Part shown: piece by piece, positions 10,319-19,084 of the stretch
How positions within the stretch are numbered: position 1 is the first letter of the stretch
How the letters are laid out: every line of letters begins with the position of its first letter
Assembly: GCA_037783545.1 (NCBI GenBank)
Contig: JBBELK010000518.1
Coordinates: 682,001-746,000 of the forward strand
Direction of reading: 5' to 3'
Length of the DNA stretch: 64,000 nt
DNA from: Henricia sp. BOLD:AAB3569
Taxonomy: Eukaryota; Echinodermata; Asteroidea; Spinulosida; Echinasteridae
Translations under genes and position numbers: made by a program
Notes under the pieces: model-generated
What the model was told of the DNA's origin: nothing
Seen by the model: only the letters and a program-made list of their open reading frames with translations
Databases searched by the model: none

Positions 10319-10350
10319 GTTAGGGTTCAGGGTTAGGGTTTAGGGTTGGT
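10319..10350 (+). repeat. Short degenerate telomere-like TTAGGG run
   Basis: About five imperfect TTAGGG/TTCAGGG/TTTAGGG hexamer-heptamers in 32 bp (GGTTAGGGTTCAGGGTTAGG and onward). TTAGGG is the usual metazoan telomere repeat. The run is too short and too embedded to be a telomere, and interstitial decay or chance enrichment is likelier. Confidence 0.6.
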
Positions 10351-10395
10351 TATTTTAAAGGAATTTAGGGTTTTGAATGCGGTCGGTTTGCAACC

Positions 10396-10470
10396 AGCTT
10401 CGTGGTCTGGTTACTAGAAGAGAGCTCAACTTGTAATCATAAGGACCCTGGTTCGAATCTATGCATGTTT
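10396..10470 (+). pseudogene. tRNA-Thr(UGU)-like pseudogene or SINE head
   Basis: GAGCTCAACTTGTAATCATA has the form of a tRNA anticodon arm with loop CTTGTAA, anticodon TGT (threonine). It is followed by a B-box match GGTTCGAATCT at 10450-10460. A degenerate A box (TGGTCTGGTTACTAG) starts at 10403, with an enlarged D loop. The T stem and 3' acceptor are not conserved, so a functional tRNA is unlikely. Confidence 0.55.
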
Positions 10471-10577
10471 GGGATTTTCCGAAATTTCTCGGTTTCTTCT
10501 TTTTCTCTAATAGTGAGAGTAAGAGTTGTCACTATTTCCAAGATTGTCACTCGAGAAGTGTCAGTCATTGGAAACTT

Positions 10578-10715
10578 AGACTATATTCGGGTTGAAAAAT
10601 TGGGGTGTACCCCTCGCTGCGGTGTAAAAAAAAAAACACGCGTACGGGAAACTAAGCCGTAATACCACAATAATCAGGACCCTAGTTTTGTTCACATGAA
10701 GGCGCCCTTGTAGAA
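10578..10715 (+). repeat. Diverged copy of the repeat end found at 20780-20913
   Basis: AAAAATTGGGGTGTACCCC, AACTAAGCCGTAATACCACA and GGACCCTAGTTTTGTTCACA followed by GGCGCCCTTGT parallel the ordered blocks at 20780-20913 (AAATTGGGCGAAGCCCCC, ACCATAATAGCACGG, GGGGACCTAG, ACGAGGGCGCCCTTGT). The family is the same or related; identity is low. Confidence 0.45.
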
Positions 10716-10979
10716 AATACGTGTGCACACGCAGGTCGACTGGTTTTCGGCCCAAATATTTCACATTTATGTATACGAAGATGGAGGTCATAAAACTGCC
10801 GAAAATAAAGCCGCCTTTCCTGAGGTCCGTTTTTCATTCGCCTTGCGTGCGTTACGTTTGCGCTGAGCTGAGCTGCGCTGCGCTCCTCCGTCTGTATCGG
10901 TCTATATGGAGCGAATCAGACGCAAACGGATAAAAAACGTAAGACGGATGAAAAACGGGCCAATGAAATAGCGACTTAA

Positions 10980-11112
10980 AGGCACAGGCTCGTCAGCAAT
11001 GCGCGCGCGCCAAATTCGTTCCACGAAATACGCAGCTCCATGCCTTTGCTATGGAGCTGCGTAATTCGTGGCACGAATTTGGCGCGCGCGCATTGCTGAC
11101 GAGCCTGTGCCT
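10980..11112. mobile_element. TTAA-flanked foldback MITE, copy 1 (133 bp)
   Basis: Almost a complete palindrome. It opens AGGCACAGGCTCGTCAGCAA and closes with the complement. The arms meet around CAGCTCCATGCCTTTGCTATGG. It is bounded on both sides by TTAA (10976-10979 and 11113-11116), the target duplication typical of piggyBac-type elements. It is non-coding and can form a long hairpin. Confidence 0.85.
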
Positions 11113-11526
11113 TTAAAGTGCGGTCGCGGGCGAGGGGCCAAGGCTGCGTTCCACTTACACGAACGTTTACAAACGTTGGCGGCAAAATTGAATGTTAGAG
11201 TAACATTTTGTTCTCAGCAAAAATAGCGGAATACCAGTCGATAAACATATTAATTATTACATACGATTTTGGATGGCAACTCATTATTGTAAATTAAATC
11301 AAATACATTCTGTGCTTAAGCAAATTGTTGTGCTTATAGCTGCGCCATGAAATTGGCCCCTGGTCACGTCCTTATTTCCTAAATTCAAGTACCATCTTGC
11401 TCTGCAAAAAAAAATAGAAGAACCAAAATCAAAATTCCACAAACTAGGTTAAGAATTATGACACATCCTGTCGTCATCTTGACATTTTCAGAATCATTCT
11501 TTCGGTATCCATTTTATTTGTATTTT
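11113..11526. other. No gene; degenerate transposon end at about 11144-11186
   Basis: AAGGCTGCGTTCCACTTACA then CGAACGTTTACAAACGTTGG resembles the left end of the CAGGGCTGCGTTCC element at 22674, so it is probably a decayed relative. The rest of the stretch is AT-rich and unrecognised. Confidence 0.45.
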
Positions 11527-11805
11527 GTCGGGTTGGCGTACGGGTTCTTTCCTCGCCTTTCACCTCTGGCGTCCCGGGTTCGAATCCGGGGCGTGTATGT
11601 GGATTGGGTTTGCAGTCCCTACTTGACCGCGTGGGTTTTCCCCTGGGGCATTTCTCTGGGGGTTTTCCTCCCACTTCTAAAACTGCAACTCCTTCTTCGT
11701 TATCTCAAGTTACTAATATAGTATAGTTAAAGCTAAAACCGTATAGTTGATGGCATAAAGGGCCTTAATTGCCGAAGATGCCATAAAATATACAACAACA
11801 ACAAC
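11527..11805 (+). mobile_element. Full-length tRNA-derived SINE with (CAA)n tail
   Basis: The RNA polymerase III head has an A-box-like TGGCGTACGGGTTC (11534) and a perfect B box GGTTCGAATCC (11577-11587), 43 bp apart. The body contains GATTGGGTTTGCAGTCCCTA and GTTTTCCTCCCACTTCTAAA, then AAACCGTATAGTTGATGGCA, and ends ATACAACAACAACAACA. It is about 280 bp. Fragments recur at 4205, 23803, 46611 and 62989. SINEs depend on a LINE for movement, and none is visible here. Confidence 0.85.
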
Positions 11806-12128
11806 ATTTGTACTTTGGGTCCTTAACCCGTTTGCAATGGAGCGAGGTAAACACTCAGACGCAGGTGATTCAACATATTCATTCTCGTATTTCGATATAA
11901 GATGTTTTCACTGACTGCAGAAATGAAATGATACACGGGTTAGATTTGAATTTCTAGAGAAGTATACCGTATGTGTTTTGCATAATTATGCAGTTTTTAG
12001 TGTCTGCCAATGATAGAAAGTTTTGCGTGTATTTTAAAGGGAACTGTTAATTTTTACTTGTTCTTTGCCAGTATAAAACGAGTAAGCGACACTTGGTATT
12101 AGTGCAAAAGTTAACATCATGCCTTTAA

Positions 12129-12266
12129 AGGCACAGGCTCGTCAATGCGCGAAAGAGGCCAAATTCGTGCCACGAAATACACAGCTCCATGCCTAGCCTT
12201 TGCTATGGAGCTCCGTATTTCGTGGCACGAATTTGGCCTCACGCGCGCAATGACGAGCCTCTGCAT
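12129..12266. mobile_element. TTAA-flanked foldback MITE, copy 2 (138 bp)
   Basis: Same family as 10980: AGGCACAGGCTCGTCAATGC at the left, complementary arms around CAGCTCCATGCC / CTATGGAGCTC, and TTAA at 12125-12128 and 12267-12270. The terminal GCAT instead of GCCT is shared with the copy at 24158, showing that both descend from one insertion that predates the segmental duplication. Confidence 0.85.
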
Positions 12267-12884
12267 TTAATATTATTTAAAATGAGATGATTATTTAACA
12301 CTCCTTTTAGAGCATTTCCTTTAAACTGTTCTTTTGCGCGTGGGACAATTCTCATGGTGTCAATTTCAAGGCGCCGCTAAGCATAACAATTTGCTTAGCA
12401 CATAATGTATTTACTTTATTTTTCAAAAATGGGTTGGCAGCCAAAATGGTATGTGATGTGCATTTACTTATAAAGTGATATTCTGCTATTGTTTCTAAGA
12501 ACACAATTTGATATGCGATTTTGGCTGGTAAGCCATTGTATAAAGCCAAACAATTTTAGCAAAAAGAAGACGTTTGATATAACCTAAAAATCAACATGAA
12601 AATTACAAAAATAAATAAATACAAACCCCATGTCAGGTGTTCCATATTACGTCCGCAAAGCGTCCTTGAATAGATTATGAAGTGCGTGAAACGCAAGCTG
12701 GACCTTTTAAGACATTGTGTGCATTACTGGGTTAAAAATAGCCTCGAAAGGGCAAATACGGGTTGCGGCTGCATGGATCAAGATCGCTTGAGCGGTCATA
12801 TTTGCTGAACATGTTTTTTTAAGACGGGGTTGGTTTAATTGCTAGACCTTTGGATTGAAAATTCGCTGTGACTGCGTACAGTAG

Positions 12885-12894
12885 TATAAATAGG
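12885..12894 (+). promoter_or_regulatory. TATA box ahead of the MADF-like frame
   Basis: TATAAATAGG lies 92 bp upstream of the ATG at 12977, a spacing that allows transcription to start near 12915 with a 5' leader of about 60 nt. It begins 4 bp inside the segment missing from the duplicate copy, so promoter and coding region were gained or lost together. Confidence 0.6.
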
Positions 12895-12976
12895 AGTGCG
12901 CTGGCCCAGAGAAGTCATTCGTATCTCTGCTTTCGACGAGATCACATCGACGTGTACGACAACATAGTATACAAGA

Positions 12977-13574
12977 ATGCCTAGAGTCAGAGCTTCCAAG
13001 AAGTCCACAACTGCTGCTGCTGCTGCTGCCAGAAGAGAGCAGGAAGAACAGCCACTCCAGTCAACGCCTGCTGATGAGGGGCCTGCTGAGGGGCCTACCG
13101 AAGAGCCTGCTGAAGAGCCTGCTGCGGATCCTGAGATGTTGAGCCAGCCAGTCCGGTTCCTGGACCTCCTTCGCCAGTTTTGGGCCGGACCTCCAGACCT
13201 GGATCATCCTTGTCTCAGCGCAGCTCTGAAGACCCAGCCAGGAGAAGACATGACAAGCTGCACATGCCTCCCGAAGATGAACAGAAGGTGGCTGACTGGT
13301 TCGAGGACCACCCTATGTTCTATGACAAGGCGCCCGGCGTGACTACAAGGACACTGCCCTGAAGTCCCGGAAGCTGGAGGAGATAGCTGCCTCTCTGTCT
13401 GTTCCCTGCTCTGCCCACGCCTTGAAGACCTGGCTGGATTCCATGCGGACATCGGCTGGCAAGCTTCTGAAGCCAGGTCCTTCTGGAACAGCGAAGAAGA
13501 ACCCAACGGAGAAGGAGTCCTGGGTGATCCAGAACTTTGGGTTCCTCGCCGACCACATCAAGAGGGTGCCCTGA
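12977..13574 (+). pseudogene. MADF/Myb-SANT-like DNA-binding protein, frameshifted
   Basis: The frame opens with an ATG and a basic/alanine-rich start (MPRVRASKK, then an Ala run), then an acidic Pro/Glu/Ala linker to about residue 55. The conserved part appears in a second frame (EDEQKVADWFEDHPMFYDKA, 13273-13332) and continues in a third (RDYKDTALKSRKLEEIAASL, then LKTWLDSMRTSAGKLLKPG and ESWVIQNFGFLADHIKRV), stopping at TGA 13572-13574. WF..HP.FYD...DYKD...K...L.EIA is the hallmark of MADF-type trihelix DNA-binding domains. These occur in transcription factors and as the accessory Myb-like protein of PIF/Harbinger transposons. Two frame changes (before about 13270 and near 13330-13340) indicate a pseudogene, unless they are sequencing errors. 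The stop coincides with the edge of the segment missing in the duplicate copy. Confidence 0.75.
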
Positions 13575-13707
13575 CTAGAATGCTTTGTACACACACAGAC
13601 AAAACTGGGGCCTGTTTTTGCGCCCAAGTGGAAAAATATCTGGTCTGAGATTTCAAAATGCGTATTCAAACCATGAGCAAGTTCGGAGATTTGGGCTTTC
13701 AGACGCG

Positions 13708-13834
13708 TTGTGCACATTTTACGCAAATCATTCCTGGGCCGAAACGTGCGGCTGCTGCACATGCGCACTTGTAGCTCTGGAAGGGGGCATTATTGACAAA
13801 GTTTCAAATTAACACTGGCAGCCTCGTTTCAGAT
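13708..13834 (+). repeat. Direct repeat flanking a minisatellite, left copy
   Basis: TTGTGCACATTTTACGCAAA through CTCGTTTCAGAT recurs at 14826-14952. The duplicate locus at 25050-25174 has it once, so the region between (minisatellite plus MITE) arrived together with a local duplication of about 127 bp. Confidence 0.8.
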
Positions 13835-13854
13835 CCCAGCCAGCACAAAACCAC

Positions 13855-14327
13855 CGGCCCAGGCCTGGCCCAGAGCTGGCAAGAACTGGCACAGAGAGCT
13901 GGGCCAGGCCTGGCATGCCAGCTCTGGACCAACCTTGTTAATGCTCACGTGGGCCAGGGTTGGGCCAAGGATGGCTAGCCAAGTCGCTGCCAGGTCTGGC
14001 CCAGAGCTGGCCCAAGGCTGGCTGTCAGGGCTGGCCCAGAGCTGGCACTTAGGTGGCCCAAGGATGGCTGCCAGGGCTGGCCCAGAGGTGGCCCCTAGGT
14101 GGCCCAAGGCTGGCTGCCAGGGCTGGCCCAGAGCTGGCACTTAGGTGGCCCAAGGATGGCTGCCTGGGCTGGCCCAGAGGTGGCCCAGAGGTGGCCCAAG
14201 GCTGGCTGCCAGGGCTGGCCCAGAGGTGGCACTTATGTGGCCCATAGATGGCTGCCAGGGCTGGCCCAAAGCTGGCACATAGGTGGCCCAAGGCTGGTTG
14301 CCGGTTGGCCCGGCACTGGCAGGCCGG
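13855..14327 (+). repeat. GC-rich minisatellite (about 45-bp unit)
   Basis: About ten degenerate units built on CTGGCCCAGAGCTGGCACTT and GGTGGCCCAAGGATGGCTGCC. Stop codons are rare in it, so long frames open on both strands (rich in WP, GLAQ or GPA); these are not genes. It is absent from the duplicate copy at 25 kb. The right end abuts the TTAA of the MITE at 14332. Confidence 0.85.
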
Positions 14328-14331
14328 TTAA

Positions 14332-14465
14332 AGGCAGAGGCTCGTCAATGCGCGTGCGAGGCCAAATTCGTGCCACGAAATATGCAGCTCCATAACAAAG
14401 ACATGGGAGCTGCATATTTCGTAGCACAAATTTGGCCGCACGCGCAAGTTGACGAGCCTCTGCCT
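14332..14465. mobile_element. TTAA-flanked foldback MITE, copy 3 (134 bp)
   Basis: AGGCAGAGGCTCGTCAATGC at the left, its complement at the right, arms meeting at CAGCTCCATAACAAAGACAT, and TTAA at 14328-14331 and 14466-14469. It lies between a minisatellite and unique sequence present only in copy 1 of the segmental duplication. Confidence 0.85.
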
Positions 14466-14469
14466 TTAA

Positions 14470-14825
14470 TCATTTGTCTTGTGTACACTATTTGAAGCTT
14501 GTTTTTATTTCTTCCTATCTAACCAGACATGAGTAATTAAAATTAATGTCACCAAACGGCAAGATAATTATAGACAAAGCAACCAGAACATGTATTTCTA
14601 GAAATAAACTTTAATACAACATGTCATTACATACATACATATGTGTGTACATGTATATAAATGACTATCTCGAAAGTGCACGTTTATTTCTTTCATAACC
14701 AAGTTTACTATAATGGGTTCAAGCCATATTATTGACTAAAATAACTTTTTATACTTGTTGGTCAAAAGGCATCAAAGGGATACTGAATGCATTAAAAATG
14801 CTTTGTGTAAATGTGCAGACAAATC
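14470..14825. other. Unique AT-rich stretch
   Basis: Between MITE copy 3 and the direct repeat at 14826. It contains a short CATACATACATATGTGTGTACATGT-like microsatellite near 14629-14655. No gene was recognised. Confidence 0.5.
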
Positions 14826-14952
14826 TTGTGCACATTTTACGCAAATCATTCCTGGGCCGAAACGTGCGGCTGCTGCACATGCGCACTTGTAGCTCTGGAA
14901 GGGGGCATTATTGACAAAGTTTCAAATTAACACTGGCAGCCTCGTTTCAGAT
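14826..14952 (+). repeat. Direct repeat flanking a minisatellite, right copy
   Basis: Near-identical to 13708-13834. Downstream sequence (CATTGTATTACGTCACGCGG onward) rejoins the duplicate locus at 25175. Confidence 0.8.
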
Positions 14953-15340
14953 ATGCTGAGCCATTGTATTACGTCACGCGGCTTTTCATTTGCAAATATT
15001 ATCACAAAAGAAAGCACCTCGTTTTCGATGACAATTTCAAATTCCTTAATCTAGCTTTTAGGTAGTGCACTGATGTCTTTTTAAAACATGTCTGCCAAGA
15101 CTGATACGGCAGAGAAACGTTGGCAGACACAGAACTAGAATTTGCTAAAATTATTGGTTTTTCCCGCTTACCACAGGTTATTTGCTTATCCTTAACGTTA
15201 GCAATTCATAGGATATAGTTAGACGCAGATGCGATTTGACTGCGTGAATGAGAGCGCGAAATTACTTAACCGTAATCTAGACAGTTTCCACCCAGAGGGA
15301 TTACGCCTTGTCACCCATTAGCCGATATAATTACATCAGA

Positions 15341-15782
15341 TTACCGCCCTTTTCCGCGTCGACCTTTCTTCCGTCGTGCGTCGCCCTTTTCTCGGTCGCC
15401 CGTCGCCCTTTTCTCCGTCGCCCTTTTCACCGTCGCCCGTCGCCCTTGTCGCCCGTCGCCCCTTTTCACCGTCGCCCGTCGCCCTTGTCGCCCGTCGCCA
15501 CTTTTCACCGTCGCCCGTCGGCCCTTTTCACCGTCGCGCGCGTCGCCCTTTCTTCTGTCGTGCGGTTCTTAGACGGTATATTGCAATCCGCCCTGTTCCG
15601 CTAACGACCGACTTAAAGGCGCGTGTGATCAAATTGTTTCAAATGTGAAATATCTCCTCAAAACATACGGTTAAAAAAGAAACAAAATATATTCTGACCA
15701 AATTATATTCTGATATATTATGGAGTTTATTTTACGCGGATAGAAATGAAATGTGACATTTCCTGTTTCTGAGAAATCCTAT
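15341..15782 (+). repeat. Oldest-looking copy of the CGTCGCCC minisatellite unit
   Basis: A CGTCGCCC-rich tract (15350-15575) with CACCGTCGCCCGTCGCCCTT-type units, then TGCGGTTCTTAGACGGTATA, CAATCCGCCCTGTTCCGCTA and TACGGTTAAAAAAGAAA. These are the same ordered blocks as in the 22-64 kb array units but more diverged. It has an extra AGGCGCGTGTGATCA after GACTTAA. It joins directly to the right edge of block D1. Confidence 0.8.
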
Positions 15783-15961
15783 TAGTCCAGTCAATCTAAG
15801 CATTTTTTTGGCTCAACCCACCACTAATTGCAACAGAATTGTTTTAACTGGTATGCATTTTAGTAAAGTCTCCTGAACACCATACTAAAAGTCTACCAAA
15901 ATATATTTGGTGGAAAGGTGTCAAATTTGCATAATATGCAAATTACATGCTTCCAAATAGG

Positions 15962-16290
15962 AAAAATTATGTTTCACTATAACTATGTAGGTACCCAATC
16001 AAAGCACATGAAATGTCTAAACCTATGTTTGCATGGTCACAGTACACGATAAACATGTTTCTGAATTGATAGTGTGAACACAAATATGCAAATTATGCAA
16101 ATTATCTGCCGCCATTAGGAAAAATTACATTTTTCACTGTAACTTTATATGTAGGTACCCAATCAAAGCACATGAAGCGTCTAAACCTATGTTCGCATGG
16201 TCACAGTACACGATAAACATGTTTCTGAATTGATAGTGTGAACACAAATATGCAAATTATGCAAATTAGCGGTCACCATTAGGGAAAACA
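15962..16290 (+). repeat. Tandem duplication of about 165 bp within the left transposon arm
   Basis: The block from GGAAAAATTATGTTTCACTA and GTAGGTACCCAATCAAAGCA through GTGTGAACACAAATATGCAA is present twice in tandem, with about 5% differences, and decays further at about 16300-16440. The right arm has one complementary copy (about 19290-19480). Confidence 0.75.
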
Positions 16291-16440
16291 AATATACACT
16301 GTATTTTCGTACGCAATTATCTACTCAAAACGATTTACATGTATTTGTGTAATGTACCCATGATTTTATGGCCAGAGAACATAAACACGTTTCTCAATTC
16401 ATATGGTTAAGATAAATATGCAAATTATGCAAATTAGGTA

Positions 16441-16992
16441 CCGAAATTGTTAAAAAAGTGTTTTTCACCAAAAAATATCTAAACCCTGCTTTTCCTGGTC
16501 AGGAAAATGAAGATAAGCTCACTTCTACAATAATCCATTTGATGACTGTTGGGTAAAATACATAATTCACAGTCGTACGCTTTGGTAGCGACCTGAACCA
16601 TTCCCACAGAGCATGAAAAGGTAACTTTCAACCAATGAAAAGCCAAGAGGGGACGAATGTATCTGTCTGGCGCAACAGTTGTGTCAACCCACCGCCCACC
16701 ATCACCCCTTCTCCGCCTTTGATAATAATTTATGTAAATATTCTCGTGTGGTTTTTAATTCAATTTGATTGGTAATGTATGGCAGAAATTTGCACAGAAG
16801 AGACGGACAGTGCCTAAATTATAAATAGTCTTTGTAAAACGTTCAAGCAGTGGAAAGGCATACTGTTGTTGAACGAGAGTTTACTGTAAATGCCTGATTT
16901 AAGTAACTGAGGCATTATTCAATGTTAAATATAATGTTTTGCAAACACAATCTGATAAGGGCTAGCATTCCAACAATATGTGCCAGCGGTGT
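16441..16992. other. Transposon interior, no gene recognised
   Basis: Sequence inside the 3.83-kb element, between the left arm and a nested MITE. There is no open frame of note. Confidence 0.4.
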
Positions 16993-17143
16993 ATTGACTG
17001 TATCGAATAGCCGCCATCTTGTAGGGCAGTTTCTTTGTTCATTGAGGACTTGCGTGGTTGCACGTATTATGTTTAAATTGTTGAACAGTTTAAATAACAA
17101 AAGGTGCCCCACAAGATGGTAGCTATTCGATACGGTCTACACC
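16993..17143. mobile_element. Nested MITE with GACCGTATCG-type ends
   Basis: Inverted ends: GACTGTATCGAATAGCCGCC and ATCTTGTAGGGCAG on the left against GCCCCACAAGATGGTAGCTA and TTCGATACGGTC on the right. The right portion is also homologous, inverted, to 19619-19665 (GACCGTATCGTTTCGTGGGG and CACCTTTTGTTACTTAAAC), placing a second family member just outside the larger element. Confidence 0.65.
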
Positions 17144-17702
17144 CAGCACGATATGTGGCAAAGGAACTTCCCCCAACGCCCCTATACCTAAACACTCTTC
17201 CCTTTTGTTAACGCACCACCCCCAAACCCACCCCACCCCCCTAAAAGCTGAAAGGAATTCTTTTGAAATTCCTTGGATGTTTGAGACACAATGGGGGAAC
17301 AATGGAAGAGGGAGTGAGGGCACCCAATGCCACATATTGTGCTGCATATACAGCGGTGGACCTGAATAGGGTGGAAAACATCCCCAGCACTGTAGGCAGG
17401 CGTGCTGAAACACAACTTCTGGGGCGTTTTCTTGAGGCCAGCATGTCCTTTTTGTAAAAGATATGCACGCTTGTACCAAGCGTGCCAAGCACTTGAGGCA
17501 AGCTACAGTACGATATGTGACAGAGGACAACTCCCCCTTCCATTTTCCCCATTAGGTCTCAAACATCCAAGGGGGTTTAAATAAATTTCAGGTTTTAAAG
17601 GGGGTGGTGGTGGGTGTTGGTACGCTAACCAAATGGAAGAGTGTGTTGAGGTATAGGGGCGGAAGGGGGGAGTGGTCCCTTTGTCACATATCGTGCTGGG
17701 TG
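17139..17702. mobile_element. Nested inverted-repeat element (564 bp)
   Basis: Imperfect terminal inverted repeats of about 110-150 bp: CACCCAGCACGATATGTGGC, AACGCCCCTATACCTAAACA and CTCTTCCC on the left are mirrored by GGAAGAGTGTGTTGAGGTAT, AGGGGCGGAAGG and CACATATCGTGCTGGGTG on the right. A third internal CAGTACGATATGTGACAGAG lies near 17506, in the left-end orientation. There is no recognisable transposase; frames of 60-135 codons are unremarkable. Confidence 0.65.
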
Positions 17703-18420
17703 TAAAGTTATTTTTTTCTGTAGCAAGGATGCCAAGGGCTTTGTTTGTGGCAAGCGTCCAAGTACCTTTTGGGGCAAGCGTGCCCTCTTTTGTGACAAAT
17801 ATGCAAGGACTTTTGTGGCAGGAATACCGAACATTTTTGGACAAGATGCTTCAGTGGTAAATAAGCCAAGGGCTTTGTTTGTGGAAAGAGTACCATTTAC
17901 TCTTGGGGCAAGCGTGCCCTCAGTGTGGCAAGCGTGCCAAGTACTTTTGAAGCAAGCGTGCATGCCTTCTTTTGTGGCGAATATGTCAAGGACTTTGTGG
18001 CAAGTGTCCCAATTACTTTGTGCCAAATGTGCAAAGGACTTTGCAGCAAGTGTGCCAGGTACTTTGTCCCTTTGTCACATATCGTGCTGGGTGTAAAGTT
18101 ATTTTTTTCTGTGGCAAGGATGCCAAGGGCTTTGTTTGTGGCAAGCGTCCAAGTACCTTTTGGGGCAAGCGTGCCCTCTTTTGTGACAAATATGCAAGGA
18201 CCTTTGTGGCAGGAATACCGAAATTTTTTTGACAAGATGCTTCTGTGGTAAATAAGCCAATGGCTTTGTTTGTGGAAAGAGTACCATTTACTCTTGGGGC
18301 AAGCGTGCCTTGTACTTTTGAAGCAAGCGTGCATGCCTTCTTTGTGGCAAATATGTCAAGGACTTTGTGGCAAGTGTCCCAATTACTTTGTGCCAAATGT
18401 GCAAAGGACTTTGCAGCAAG
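17676..18420 (+). repeat. Tandem duplication of about 383 bp
   Basis: CCCTTTGTCACATATCGTGC, GGGTGTAAAGTTATTTTTTT and the following GCCAAGGGCTTTGTTTGTGG run recur from 18066, in the same order to about 18420. The copies differ by a few small indels, so the duplication is fairly recent. Confidence 0.8.
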
Positions 18421-18680
18421 TGTGCCAGGTACTTTGTGGCAAGTGTGCCATGTACTTTGCGGCAAGTGTGCCATGTACTTTGCGGCAAGTGTGCCAGGTA
18501 CTTTGCGGCAAGTGTGCCAGGTACTTTGCGGCAAGTGTGCCAGGTACTTTGCGGCAAGTGTGTCAGTTACTTTGTGGCAAGTGCGCCAAGTACTTTTGGC
18601 AAGTGCGCGCCAAGTATTTTGTGGCAAGTGTGCCCTCTCCTTCTGTGGCAAGTGTGCCAACGACACTGCAGGCATGCGTG
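17880..18680 (+). repeat. GCAAGTGTGCCA minisatellite (22-23 bp unit)
   Basis: Degenerate units of the form GGCAAGTGTGCCAGGTACTTTGC. They are most regular at 18413-18600 (about eight units) and spread through 17880-18680. On the minus strand the repeat reads as HLPQSTWHTCRKVPGTLAAK-like protein, an artefact of the repeat. Confidence 0.85.
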
Positions 18681-18689
18681 CCCGTTTAA

Positions 18690-19084
18690 CACTTTGCGGA
18701 CATGTTTTCTGTTGCCGAAAATTAGTCCAACAACCAACACATGGTATTTAGGCAAGCTTCAGTGCAAGGCCGAGGCTAGAGCTGTCGGCTGACTTCAAGG
18801 GGTTGACTGGAGTAAATTTATATTTAATGGACTTATAAAATGACCTTGTTTAATTTCTTATTTTTCTATTAGCAATTTGTATGTCTTTTATATTCATATT
18901 TAAATATTTGTTATTCAGGTAAATGTTATACTGTATTTATATTTTTAAAAATATAATTTGACCCTAAAACCACAAAATGAATTTCATAAATTTGGAATCC
19001 GACGTATACGAGTCACTCCATGGACATTGGGTTTAATCACTCAATTTTTCTTTTCATTTTTTTTGTTACAGTGACGGCAGCTAA
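18690..19084. other. Transposon interior, AT-rich
   Basis: AT-rich sequence between the minisatellite and the right arm of the 3.83-kb element. No gene or structure was recognised. Confidence 0.4.

Larger units (their letters stand above)
11765..15348 (+). repeat. Segmental duplication, block D1 copy 1
   Basis: This matches 23803-25560 from the SINE tail through CATCAGATTACCG. Relative to copy 2 it carries two extra segments: 12882-13570 (TATA box plus MADF-like coding region) and about 13835-14952 (minisatellite, TTAA MITE and a second copy of 13708-13834). Outside the extras the two copies differ only by scattered substitutions and small indels. Confidence 0.85.

Noticed and set aside
10319-10350. 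Chromosome end (telomere)
   Set aside because: Only about 30 bp of imperfect TTAGGG flanked by ordinary sequence on both sides.
12977-13342. First frame of the MADF locus as an intact 121-residue protein
   Set aside because: The conserved domain lies in the other two frames; after about residue 75 this frame loses all family similarity.
13838-14330. GPALA/WPRAG-rich frames as a structural protein
   Set aside because: Open frames on both strands of a GC-rich minisatellite that is absent from the duplicate locus.
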